Source: an uncultured Granulicella sp.
GTDB lineage: Bacteria; Acidobacteriota; Terriglobia; Terriglobales; Acidobacteriaceae
Direction: 5' to 3'
Assembly: GCA_903932155.1 (NCBI GenBank)
Contig: CAIZFH010000196.1
Span: forward strand, 1-64,000
DNA: 64,000 nt
In this document: one piece after another, positions 16,922-25,174 of the stretch
Numbering within the stretch: position 1 is the stretch's first letter
How the letters are laid out: every line of letters begins with the position of its first letter
Position numbers and translations under genes: made by a program
The notes under the pieces: generated by a model
What the model saw: only the letters and a program-made list of their open reading frames with translations
Database searches by the model: none
What the model was told of the DNA's origin: nothing

Positions 16922-19408
16922 ATGGCAATCACTCCAGCGGCCCCGGGAAGCTCCGGGAAAGCCGCACCTTCGACGCTGGAAGGGACGAGTTCCGACTCCA
17001 TTGCGACGGACACGGGCAAGGAGCGTAAGGCAGCGTTGCCGCCCATGACTCCTATGGCTGCATTGCGCCCGGTGCCGGTCGTGGAGACGGTCGCCGAGCC
17101 TGTGGTTGCTCTCCCAGAAGTTGCAACTACTACCCCGGTGGAGGAGTCTTCAGCGGGACATCTTGCTGGTTCCAGCGCGGCCACCATCAGCGAGATGGAC
17201 GACAAGTTCACGCGACTGCTCGCAGAAGTCCATCAGAATCGCCCAGGCGACGACCTGGAGATCATCCGTCAGGCGTGGGCCTTCTGTCTGGAGCAGCATG
17301 AGGGGCAGAAACGCGCCTCCGGTGAGCCCTATGCCGGGCATCCGCTGGAGGTAGCGCTGGTGCTGGCCGAACTGAAGATGGATTCCACGGCGATTGCGGC
17401 TGGCCTGCTGCATGACGCCGTCGAAGACACCGACGTGACCATCGGAGAGATCGAGAAACGCTTTGGCGAGCAGGTGGCGCACATCGTCGAAGGCGTCACC
17501 AAGTTGGACAAGATCAAGTTTGCCAACCGCGAGGACCATCAGGCAGAGAACATCCGCAAGATGCTATTGGCCATGGTCACGGATGTCCGCGTCGTTCTCA
17601 TCAAGCTGGCCGACCGACTGCATAATATGCGCACCCTGGAGCACCTGGACCCGGAAAAGCGGCAGAAGATCGCCAAGGAGACACTGGACATCTATGCTCC
17701 GCTTGCCCACCGCCTGGGCATGGGTAAGCTGCGTGGTGAGCTGGAAGACCTGGCCTTCCGTTATACCGACTCGTTTGCATACGAACAGCTCTCCACCGAG
17801 GTGGATGCGCTACGCGGCGAAGGAGAAATCTTCCTCGAAGGTATCGTCAAGACACTGGAAGGCAAGCTGCGCGAGCACAAGATCGTTGGTCGCGTAGAGT
17901 GGCGCATCAAGCGCCTTTATTCCATCCAGCAGAAGCTCTCCGAGCAGAAGATTCCCCTGGACCAGGTCTACGACCTGCTGGCCATCCGTGTCATCTGCCA
18001 GTCGGTGCAGGACTGCTACGCGGTGCTGGGGCTGCTGCACTCCATCTGGCGGCCGGTGCCTGGACGCATCAAGGACTTCATTGCCATGCCGCGGCCCAAC
18101 CTCTATCAGAGCCTGCATTCAACGCTGATCGCGCCCGGCGGGCACCAGTTCGAGGTGCAGATCCGCACCGAAGATATGCATCGCGTGGCCGAAGAGGGCA
18201 TCGCCGCGCACTGGAAGTACAAGGCCGGCGACAACGTCAGCGCCAAGGACGAGGCCCGCCTCGCCTGGGTGCGTCAATTGATGGAGTGGCAGCGCGAGAT
18301 GTCGGACCCCAACGAGTTCATGTCCACGCTGAAGATTGACCTCTACCCCGAGGAGGTCTACACCTTCACTCCAAAGGGCAAGGTGGTCGTCCTGCCCAAG
18401 GACGCCAGCCCAATCGACTTCGCTTACGCCATCCACACCCAGGTGGGCAATACCACCACTGGCGCCAAGGTCAACGGGCGCATCGTCCCACTGCGCACCA
18501 AGCTGCGCAATGGCGACATTGTCGAGATCACCACCCAGACGGGCCACTCTCCCAGCCGCGACTGGCTCAGCTTTACCAAGAGCTCGCGTGCCCGCAACCA
18601 GATCAAGCACTGGCTCAACGAGCACCAGCGCGAGCGCGCCATTGAGGTAGGGGGCAAGCTGCTGGAGCGCGAGGCGCGCAAGTACAAACTGGCGCTCTCC
18701 AAATACCACGAGGCCGACTTCGACAAGGTCGCCGGTGAGTATGGCCTGGGCTCGCAGGCCGAGTTGCTGGCCGGCGTCGGCTTTGGCAAATATTCCGCGC
18801 GCCAGGTGCTCAACAAGCTGGAGCCAGGTTCCACCATGGCGGTCGAGCCACCTACCCACGAGGGCATCGTCGGCAACACTCTGGGCCAGATGTCCGACGC
18901 GGTCAAGCGCGTCTTCTTCGGCAAGGGATCAGAGTCGCTTCAGGTGGAAGGACAGGACGATCTGCTGGTCTACCGCGCGCGCTGTTGTAACCCCATCCGC
19001 GGCGAAGAGATCATCGGCTACGTCACCCGAGGCAAGGGCGTAGCGGTGCATGCGCGCAGTTGTCCCAACGTACAAAATCTCCTCTACGAGTCTGACCGCA
19101 GAATCCAGGTGGAGTGGGCCCCGTTGCCCGGCGACACGGGTGCCGAGGGCGCACCCAAACCCCAGACCTATCCCGTGCGGCTCACCGTGCTCTGCGACGA
19201 CCGTGCCGGCCTGCTCAAGGAATTCACCGCCATAATCTCCGACGAGGGCACCAACATCCGCTCCTCCAGTTCGGAGGCCACCGACGACGGCGGCGCGGTG
19301 GTGGACTTCGTCGTCGAAACCGTCGACGTCCGCCATCTCAATCGTCTGGTCGACAAGATGCGCCGCGTGCAGGGCGTCCACGACGTCCAGCGCGTGCAGA
19401 AGATCTAA
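16922..19408 (+). CDS. rel: Bifunctional (p)ppGpp synthetase/hydrolase (RelA/SpoT family)
   Basis: 828-aa stringent-response enzyme. Order: a 90-residue low-complexity Pro/Ala/Thr N-terminus, HD hydrolase domain (H140, HD at 164-165 in GLLHDAVEDT), synthetase domain (RIKDFIAMPRPNLYQSLHS and EVQIRTEDMHRVAEEGIAAH with the catalytic Glu), TGS (VYTFTPKGKVVVLPKDA), a conserved-Cys region (RARCCNPIRGEEIIGYVTRG) and C-terminal ACT (VLCDDRAGLLKEFTAIISD). All hydrolase and synthetase residues I can recognise are intact, so both activities are likely. No ribosome site precedes ATG 16922; a TATAAT 5 bp upstream hints at a leaderless message. Divergent from the acyl-CoA dehydrogenase operon. Confidence 0.95.
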   Translation: MAITPAAPGSSGKAAPSTLEGTSSDSIATDTGKERKAALPPMTPMAALRPVPVVETVAEPVVALPEVATTTPVEESSAGHLAGSSAATISEMDDKFTRLLAEVHQNRPGDDLEIIRQAWAFCLEQHEGQKRASGEPYAGHPLEVALVLAELKMDSTAIAAGLLHDAVEDTDVTIGEIEKRFGEQVAHIVEGVTKLDKIKFANREDHQAENIRKMLLAMVTDVRVVLIKLADRLHNMRTLEHLDPEKRQKIAKETLDIYAPLAHRLGMGKLRGELEDLAFRYTDSFAYEQLSTEVDALRGEGEIFLEGIVKTLEGKLREHKIVGRVEWRIKRLYSIQQKLSEQKIPLDQVYDLLAIRVICQSVQDCYAVLGLLHSIWRPVPGRIKDFIAMPRPNLYQSLHSTLIAPGGHQFEVQIRTEDMHRVAEEGIAAHWKYKAGDNVSAKDEARLAWVRQLMEWQREMSDPNEFMSTLKIDLYPEEVYTFTPKGKVVVLPKDASPIDFAYAIHTQVGNTTTGAKVNGRIVPLRTKLRNGDIVEITTQTGHSPSRDWLSFTKSSRARNQIKHWLNEHQRERAIEVGGKLLEREARKYKLALSKYHEADFDKVAGEYGLGSQAELLAGVGFGKYSARQVLNKLEPGSTMAVEPPTHEGIVGNTLGQMSDAVKRVFFGKGSESLQVEGQDDLLVYRARCCNPIRGEEIIGYVTRGKGVAVHARSCPNVQNLLYESDRRIQVEWAPLPGDTGAEGAPKPQTYPVRLTVLCDDRAGLLKEFTAIISDEGTNIRSSSSEATDDGGAVVDFVVETVDVRHLNRLVDKMRRVQGVHDVQRVQKI

Positions 19409-19420
19409 TACCGCTCGATA

Positions 19421-21238
19421 CTAGGGGCCCAATTCTGAGCGTCGATGGTAAACCGTGATGGCTGCATAGCTCTCATCCTTCCCATATTCGAGATTGATCG
19501 CGTTGCGAAACTCTTTGGGATAGAGGAAGAAATCCATGTCGTCGGCCCTGGGGCCATACGACGTATTGGAGTTCAGAAAGATCAAGGTCTGAAAATGATG
19601 CTCTCGCCATACCTCGATCAGGTGTGCCTGGTCTGAGGCAGCAAACGCGGTTCCCGGTTCCCACCACGCGGGTGAGTGCTGGGGCGAGCGCAAGCCAAGC
19701 ACCGCGTAGTTGAAGTCGATGCGCGGTCCAAAGAAATATGGGCCGGAATTTGCGTCGACTGCGAGATGTATCTCCCGCTCTGCTTCCAACATGGTAGCAC
19801 TAACCCGCATGTTTTTTAGAAAGCCATCCTCGACGCGGTTCTGGTTGTCCTGCCACTCGAAGAATCTATGTGGCCCGATTCTAAATACCCGGATTCGCGC
19901 GGCCCCATAGTACAGATCGCCCACGATAGTGGCGAATACGATTGCGATTGTGACACGCCGAAGCAGCGGACCATTCCAGTGCAATCCAAAGGTCAAGAAC
20001 GCGCCTGCCGCCAGCAACATCGTGCAATCTACATCCCGATACTCTCCGTTAGTCGCCAACCCATACAACGCAATTATCAGTGTCATCGGGAAGAATAAAC
20101 TGTAGAAGAGCCTTTTCCATTTCCGCTCGACTGCCAGCCGGGTGATTTTTGGCACCAGGCCAAGAAGTGGAACCGAAAGCACGGCAATCCAGAACAGCGC
20201 GGCGTGCTGCTCGAATGGGATCATTCGTTGATAGCCAAAACTTGCGCTCACGCTTCCATGCTCCTTGGCCACTGCGAGGTAGCTCGCCAGCATGGCAGGA
20301 ATCGAGACACGGTTGACCAGGAGCACTCCAACCGCCGCCGCCGTCGCGGCCAACGTCAACAGAACCAACCGCATCTTCCTGTCTGTAGCCAGGAACAGCA
20401 GAACCACGCCTCCCACGATGGTTACGCCGGCCATATTCGGTTTCATCAAAGAAAGCAGTGTTAGCGACAAAACGTAGGAGACCTGCACTGCTGCCGATCG
20501 CGGCTTGGAAGCATAAGCCAGGCAGGAGAGAAAGAACACAGCAGCCAGCACCATGACGCTATCGTTGTACCACCAGAAGCAGAGTGTCAGCATGGCCGCG
20601 CTTTCAATCGCAAACGCCATCGCCATCGAGGCCAGCCGCCCCATCTCCAGCCGGAGCATCAGCCATACCATCCATAGGAATGTGAGGCACGCAAAGAGTG
20701 CGCTGAAGTAGAGGTTCGCATCCCAGTTGACGCCGAACCATTGAAACGCATACAAGATGCCGAGATTGAATCCCGGGGGCGTGGCCGTTGGAAAATCGAC
20801 ATAGGGTCTCTGCCCCTGAATCTGGCGCCATCCTGTTTCCACCAGGATGCCCATGTCGTAACCGCCAAACTGCCAGCGGCCCATGCGGATCAGGAACACG
20901 CACAAAAACGTACAAATCCCCAATAGCGCGCCGTAGGTATAGGAATTGCACCAGCGCGCACGGAAAAATCGGATCGAGGAATCCAGGGCTGGAACAAGCT
21001 GGAAAGCCGCAATAAAGCCGCCTGCGAGAATCACATCCAGCCTTACCAGGAATCCCACATAGGTGCCTGCTGGTGTAACCAGGAATCCCACCGTAGTCAA
21101 CACAAGGGTCGCGACTCCCGCCCACGTCGAAATCGTACATACTCCCGACAGATTTTTCATGTCGCGGGGTGCGTCGCGTGCGGCTGGATCCGGGGACGAA
21201 GGGAGGTCAGGCAAGAGGTCTCCTGGTTTGTTTGCCAC
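19421..21238 (-). CDS. Polytopic membrane protein, possibly GT-C fold glycosyltransferase
   Basis: 605 aa with about ten hydrophobic segments across residues 35-450 and a soluble C-terminal tail of about 150 residues. An early loop (MGRWQFGGYDMGILVETGW, then RPYVDFPTATPPGFN) carries acidic residues between the first membrane helices, as in dolichol/polyprenyl-phosphate sugar transferases of the GT-C type. This resemblance is the only functional hint. Start is uncertain: GTG 21238, a TTG at 21214 with GGAG upstream, or ATG 21160. It is convergent with rel, with 12 bp between stops. Codon use is slightly less GC-rich than its neighbours. Confidence 0.6.
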   Translation of the reverse strand: MANKPGDLLPDLPSSPDPAARDAPRDMKNLSGVCTISTWAGVATLVLTTVGFLVTPAGTYVGFLVRLDVILAGGFIAAFQLVPALDSSIRFFRARWCNSYTYGALLGICTFLCVFLIRMGRWQFGGYDMGILVETGWRQIQGQRPYVDFPTATPPGFNLGILYAFQWFGVNWDANLYFSALFACLTFLWMVWLMLRLEMGRLASMAMAFAIESAAMLTLCFWWYNDSVMVLAAVFFLSCLAYASKPRSAAVQVSYVLSLTLLSLMKPNMAGVTIVGGVVLLFLATDRKMRLVLLTLAATAAAVGVLLVNRVSIPAMLASYLAVAKEHGSVSASFGYQRMIPFEQHAALFWIAVLSVPLLGLVPKITRLAVERKWKRLFYSLFFPMTLIIALYGLATNGEYRDVDCTMLLAAGAFLTFGLHWNGPLLRRVTIAIVFATIVGDLYYGAARIRVFRIGPHRFFEWQDNQNRVEDGFLKNMRVSATMLEAEREIHLAVDANSGPYFFGPRIDFNYAVLGLRSPQHSPAWWEPGTAFAASDQAHLIEVWREHHFQTLIFLNSNTSYGPRADDMDFFLYPKEFRNAINLEYGKDESYAAITVYHRRSELGP

Positions 21239-21360
21239 TTATAGATGCTTGCAGAGATTGTAGGCCAGCCAGTCCATGGTGGCCTCCCGTAATTACCTGG
21301 TTGCGAAAGACACCTGCAAGCGCGACAATCGAGCGATCCACAAGAAAACGAAAGCGTGAT

Positions 21361-21759
21361 ATGGCACAGACCAAGACGATGATTTCGACCACGCAGGCTC
21401 CCCAGGCCATCGGCCCCTACTCGCAGGCCGTGCGTGTGGGCGATCTGCTCTTCACCTCCGGCCAGGTCGCACTCGATCCGGCCACGGGAGCGCTGGTTCC
21501 CGGCGGCATTCGCGAGCAGACCAAGCGCGTGCTCGACAACCTGGCAGCCGTACTGGAAGAGGCCGGCATGGACATGGCTAACGTGATCAAGACCACGGTG
21601 TTCCTCAAGAACATGGGCGACTTCGCCGCCATGAACGAGGTCTATGCCAGGTACTTTGCGCCGGAGGGCGTGGTACCGCCCGCGCGATCGACCGTCGAGG
21701 TGGCGCGCCTGCCCAAGGATACGTTGGTGGAGATCGACGTCATCGCCATGCAACCCTAA
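21361..21759 (+). CDS. ridA: RidA family enamine/imine deaminase
   Basis: 132 aa. Hydrolyses reactive 2-aminoacrylate and related enamines produced by PLP enzymes. The family pattern is clear: STTQAPQAIGPYSQAVRVG at the N-terminus, GLxTSGQ-like LLFTSGQVALDP, and the C-terminal PPARSTVEVARLPKDTLVEI with the substrate-binding Arg. ATG 21361 gives MAQTKTM; the Met at 21379 would be closer to average family length. Upstream codons in frame lack family similarity. msrB follows on the same strand after 77 bp. Confidence 0.95.
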   Translation: MAQTKTMISTTQAPQAIGPYSQAVRVGDLLFTSGQVALDPATGALVPGGIREQTKRVLDNLAAVLEEAGMDMANVIKTTVFLKNMGDFAAMNEVYARYFAPEGVVPPARSTVEVARLPKDTLVEIDVIAMQP

Positions 21760-21836
21760 AACAGTGAGTAGTGGTGAGTCGGTAGTCGAAGCCGTTGTGA
21801 GAGTCGGCGCATCGAATGAGATGGAGGAATTGATAG

Positions 21837-22265
21837 ATGGCTGAGTCAACACCCGGATCAGGTACTGCACCTAAGCAAAAGGTGCAGAAGACGGAGGAGG
21901 AGTGGTGCCAGCTGCTCACTCCGGAGCAGTTCCATGTGATGCGCCAGAAAGGGACTGAGCGGCCGTTTACGGGCGCGCTGGTGGACACCGACGAAGACGG
22001 CAGCTACCACTGCGGAGCTTGCCACGCACCACTATTTGTCTCTGACACCAAGTTCGATTCAGGCTGCGGATGGCCCAGCTTCTATCTACCCCAGTCGCCC
22101 GACGCCATCGACGAGCACGAGGATCTGTCGCTGGGCAGGCGGCGCACCGAGGTCACCTGCTCCACTTGCGGCGCGCACCTCGGCCATGTCTTCACCGACG
22201 GCCCGCAGCCCACCGGCCTGCGCTACTGCATCAACAGCGCCTCGCTTGCGTTCGAGAAGAAGTAA
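21837..22265 (+). CDS. msrB: Peptide-methionine (R)-S-oxide reductase MsrB
   Basis: 142 aa, normal size. Reduces methionine-R-sulfoxide in proteins. Two CxxC pairs ([11 protein letters not shown] and [14 protein letters not shown]) form the structural zinc site; the catalytic cysteine is in [13 protein letters not shown] near the C-terminus. SGCGWPSFY is the substrate-site strand. GGAGG lies 9 nt before the ATG. Together with ridA it forms a small damage-control cluster. Confidence 0.97.
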   Translation: MAESTPGSGTAPKQKVQKTEEEWCQLLTPEQFHVMRQKGTERPFTGALVDTDEDGSYHCGACHAPLFVSDTKFDSGCGWPSFYLPQSPDAIDEHEDLSLGRRRTEVTCSTCGAHLGHVFTDGPQPTGLRYCINSASLAFEKK

Positions 22266-22282
22266 ATTGCCCCAGACGCACG

Positions 22283-22315
22283 AAAAGCCCCAGCTGCGAA
22301 ACTACCAGCCGGGGC
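22283..22315 (-). terminator. Terminator of rpmB (possibly bidirectional)
   Basis: A 10-bp stem with one mismatch (GCCCCAGCTG/CAGCCGGGGC, loop 9) lies between msrB and rpmB. On the minus strand it runs straight into TTTT, so it fits as the rpmB terminator. Confidence 0.75.
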
Positions 22316-22340
22316 GTCATGATCTCTGGAAATATTCTAC

Positions 22341-22529
22341 TTAACCTTTGACGACCTTGCCGGTCTTGATGCATCCGCTACACACGCGGATACGCTTCGA
22401 TGCGCCTGCGACTGTTGCCTTCACCGGGTGAAGGTTTACGTTCCAGCGACGCCGCGTGGTGTTGTTGGCGTGAGAGACATTGTTTCCGAACTGCGGGCCC
22501 TTGCCGCAAATATCACATTTAGCTGCCAT
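22341..22529 (-). CDS. rpmB: 50S ribosomal protein L28
   Basis: 62 aa from ATG 22529 with GGAG 7 nt upstream; an in-frame upstream extension has no family match. Contains [31 protein letters not shown] and [18 protein letters not shown]. Two CxxC pairs make this the zinc-binding form of L28. Monocistronic, with a terminator directly downstream. Confidence 0.97.
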   Translation of the reverse strand: MAAKCDICGKGPQFGNNVSHANNTTRRRWNVNLHPVKATVAGASKRIRVCSGCIKTGKVVKG

Positions 22530-22758
22530 GATGAAACTCCAATCCTGAATTGCAGCAACCTTCACCCAGCACATGGAGACACGCTACAGAATCCGCGTCT
22601 CGTCATGGAATCAATCCGTGGGATGAAGGGGGCAGGCACATAGAGACTCGCGTCCCAGGTCGCCGCCGTGTCAGACTGCTTCTACTCAATAGCTTATCAC
22701 TGGCAAGGCATGAGTTGCCACTTAACTTAGCTGGTGCAAAGGCATTCTTTCGAATTAC

Positions 22759-23781
22759 TCAGTCGATCGAGATTTTGCGCAGTAGCTTGAAGTCGGAGAG
22801 CATCTTTCCTGTGCCCAGCACCACCGACGCCAGCGGATCGTCCGCGATGGACACCGGCAGACCGGTCTCTTCTCGGATGCGCTTGTCGAGGTTCTTGATC
22901 AGTGCGCCGCCACCGGTCAGCACGATGCCGCGGTCGGAGATATCCGCCGAAAGCTCCGGCGGGGTGCGTTCCAGCGCCACACGGATGGCGTTGATGATCG
23001 TCGAGATGCACTCAGAGAGCGCCTCGCGCACCTCGGAGTCCTCGATGGTGATGGTCTTGGGCACGCCCTCGATCAGGTTGCGCCCCTTGATCTCCATCGT
23101 GATCGGCCTGTCCAGCGGGAAGGCCGAGCCGAGCTGCATCTTGATCTGCTCGGCCGTACGCTCGCCGATCAATAGGTTGTACTTGCGCTTCAGGTAGGTC
23201 ACCACAGCCTCGTCCATCTGGTTGCCGGCCATGCGTACCGACTTGGAATAGACGATGCCCGAAAGCGAGATTACCGCGATGTCCGTGGTGCCGCCGCCGA
23301 TATCCACCACCATGTTGCCGCCCGGCTCGGTGATGGGCAGTCCCGCACCGATAGCTGCCACCATCGCCTGCTCGACGAGGTGGACCTCACTGGCCTTGGC
23401 TCGGTATGCCGAATCCATTACCGCGCGCTTCTCCACCTGAGTGATCTCCGACGGCACGCCGATCACAATCCGCGGATGCACCATGCGCTTGCGGTTGTTG
23501 TGCGCCTTCATGATGAAGTAGTTCAGCATCTTCTCGGTATGGCGGAAATCGGCGATGACGCCGTCCTTCATAGGCTTGATGGCGACGATGTTGCCCGGCG
23601 TGCGGCCAAGCATCTCCTTGGCCTCTTTGCCCACCGCTTCCACCTCGTTAGTCAGTGTGTTGACCGCGATGATGGAGGGCTCGTTGACCACAATACCTTT
23701 GCCATGCGCGTAGACGAGCGTGTTCGCGGTCCCCAGGTCAATGGCCAGGTCGTTGGAAAATAAACTGAATAACGAGCGCAT
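22759..23781 (-). CDS. mreB: Rod shape-determining protein MreB
   Basis: Bacterial actin that directs elongasome wall synthesis. 340 aa from ATG 23781 (MRSLFSLFSNDLAIDLGTA), matching E. coli MreB length with its amphipathic N-terminus. Nucleotide-binding signatures: IDLGTANTLVYAHGKGIV (phosphate 1), VVDIGGGTTDIAVIS (phosphate 2) and GIVLTGGGALIKNLD (adenosine). ATG 23826 with AGGAAA upstream is an alternative that adds 15 residues. mreC and mreD are not next to it; the downstream 230 bp up to rpmB appear empty. Confidence 0.96.
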   Translation of the reverse strand: MRSLFSLFSNDLAIDLGTANTLVYAHGKGIVVNEPSIIAVNTLTNEVEAVGKEAKEMLGRTPGNIVAIKPMKDGVIADFRHTEKMLNYFIMKAHNNRKRMVHPRIVIGVPSEITQVEKRAVMDSAYRAKASEVHLVEQAMVAAIGAGLPITEPGGNMVVDIGGGTTDIAVISLSGIVYSKSVRMAGNQMDEAVVTYLKRKYNLLIGERTAEQIKMQLGSAFPLDRPITMEIKGRNLIEGVPKTITIEDSEVREALSECISTIINAIRVALERTPPELSADISDRGIVLTGGGALIKNLDKRIREETGLPVSIADDPLASVVLGTGKMLSDFKLLRKISID

Positions 23782-24004
23782 GTTGTGGATGCGCGAGTAC
23801 CGCATTTGATAACCGTTTGAAGACATGGGAAAGGTTTTTCCTGACAAGAAAGTGTTCAGTTGCTATTGTACGGCCTGGCAAGGAAGGCTGCTGAGATGGG
23901 AGAGTGTCCGTTCTCCATCTTCTTTGCTCCTAGCGATTTGACCCTCTCTCTAGACCGCAAAGGAACCACCACTAGCCCGCTTAATTAGTGATAGTGTGAT
24001 GTAC

Positions 24005-25117
24005 ATGATCCTTGGCGTTCCCAGGGAGTTGAAGGACCACGAGAGCCGCGTCGGCGTCACTCCAGCCGGGGTTCATGCCCTGGTCGCCGCAGGACACACC
24101 GTACTGGTGGAGCACAACGCCGGCGAACTCTCCGCCATGCCCGACGACGACTTCCAGGCCGCCGGCGCAGAGATCGTCGGCTCAGCCTACGACGTCTGGC
24201 GGCTGGCGGATTTGGTCGTCAAGGTCAAGGAGCCCATCGAGCAGGAGTACAGGCACTTTCGCGAGGGTCTGGTGCTGTTTACCTACCTGCACCTCGCACC
24301 GGCGCGCGCGCTCACCGATGTGCTGCTGGACAAAAAAGTCACCGGCATCGCCTACGAGACCGTACGCGACCGCACTGGCGCGCTGCCCCTTCTGACCCCT
24401 ATGAGCGAGATCGCCGGACGAATGAGCATCCAGGTTGGCGCGGCCTGTCTGGAGAAGGAACGCGGTGGACGTGGTGTACTGCTGGGAGGTGTTCCCGGTG
24501 TTCCACCCGGTAACGTCGTCATCCTCGGCGGAGGCATCGTCGGTATCAATGCGGCCAGAATCGCACTAGGTATGGGTGCGTCCGTCACTCTGGTTGACTT
24601 GAACCTAAACCGTCTGCGCGAGCTGGACGACATCTTCGGCGGCCGCCTGCATACCCTTGCCTCCAACACATACAACATCGAGCGGGCTGTGCGCTCGGCC
24701 GACCTGGTTGTCGGCTGTGTACTGATTCCTGGAGCGGCTGCGCCCAGGCTGGTTACCCGCGCCATGGTGGCAAAGATGAAAAAGGGTGCCGTCATCGTCG
24801 ATGTGGCCATCGATCAGGGAGGATGCATCGAAACCGCACGCCCTACCACCTACTCCGATCCCACTTACCTGGTCGATGGAGTTGTTCATTACTGCGTCAC
24901 CAACATACCGGCCGCCGTTCCACATACCTCGACCCTGGCGTTGACCAACGCCACATTCCCCTATGTGTTGAAGCTTGCGAATCTGGGAGCTAAGGCAGCC
25001 ATCCGAGAGGATGCAGGCATTGCGCAGGGAGTCAATACACTGGGTGGAACGCTCACCTGCAAGCCGGTTGCCGACTCGCAGCAACGCGACTGGCAAGCGG
25101 TGGCCGAACTGGTATGA
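24005..25117 (+). CDS. ald: Alanine dehydrogenase
   Basis: 370 aa. NAD-dependent interconversion of L-alanine and pyruvate plus ammonia. Starts MILGVPRELKDHESRVG, as in typical Ald; GTG 23996 and ATG 23999 are in frame just upstream. Substrate residues lie in VVKVKEPIEQEY (Lys) and FTYLHLAPA (His). The Rossmann motif is VVILGGGIVGINAARIALGMGA, and DVAIDQGGCIETARPT is also typical. No ribosome site precedes the start and the 5' region is AT-rich (TTAATTAGTGATAGTG). It runs divergently from mreB. Confidence 0.96.
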   Translation: MILGVPRELKDHESRVGVTPAGVHALVAAGHTVLVEHNAGELSAMPDDDFQAAGAEIVGSAYDVWRLADLVVKVKEPIEQEYRHFREGLVLFTYLHLAPARALTDVLLDKKVTGIAYETVRDRTGALPLLTPMSEIAGRMSIQVGAACLEKERGGRGVLLGGVPGVPPGNVVILGGGIVGINAARIALGMGASVTLVDLNLNRLRELDDIFGGRLHTLASNTYNIERAVRSADLVVGCVLIPGAAAPRLVTRAMVAKMKKGAVIVDVAIDQGGCIETARPTTYSDPTYLVDGVVHYCVTNIPAAVPHTSTLALTNATFPYVLKLANLGAKAAIREDAGIAQGVNTLGGTLTCKPVADSQQRDWQAVAELV

Positions 25118-25137
25118 GCGAGAATCGTCCCCCATCC

Positions 25138-25147
25138 CGCCTATAAT
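25138..25147 (+). promoter_or_regulatory. Candidate extended -10 of the two-component operon
   Basis: CGCCTATAAT, identical to the decamer before rel and the Sel1 gene, 27 bp before the kinase ATG. A strong ribosome site (AAGGAGGG, 25159-25166) follows, so the spacing suits a normal leader. Confidence 0.5.
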
Positions 25148-25174
25148 CGACTCACGGCAAGGAGGGCTCTCGCA

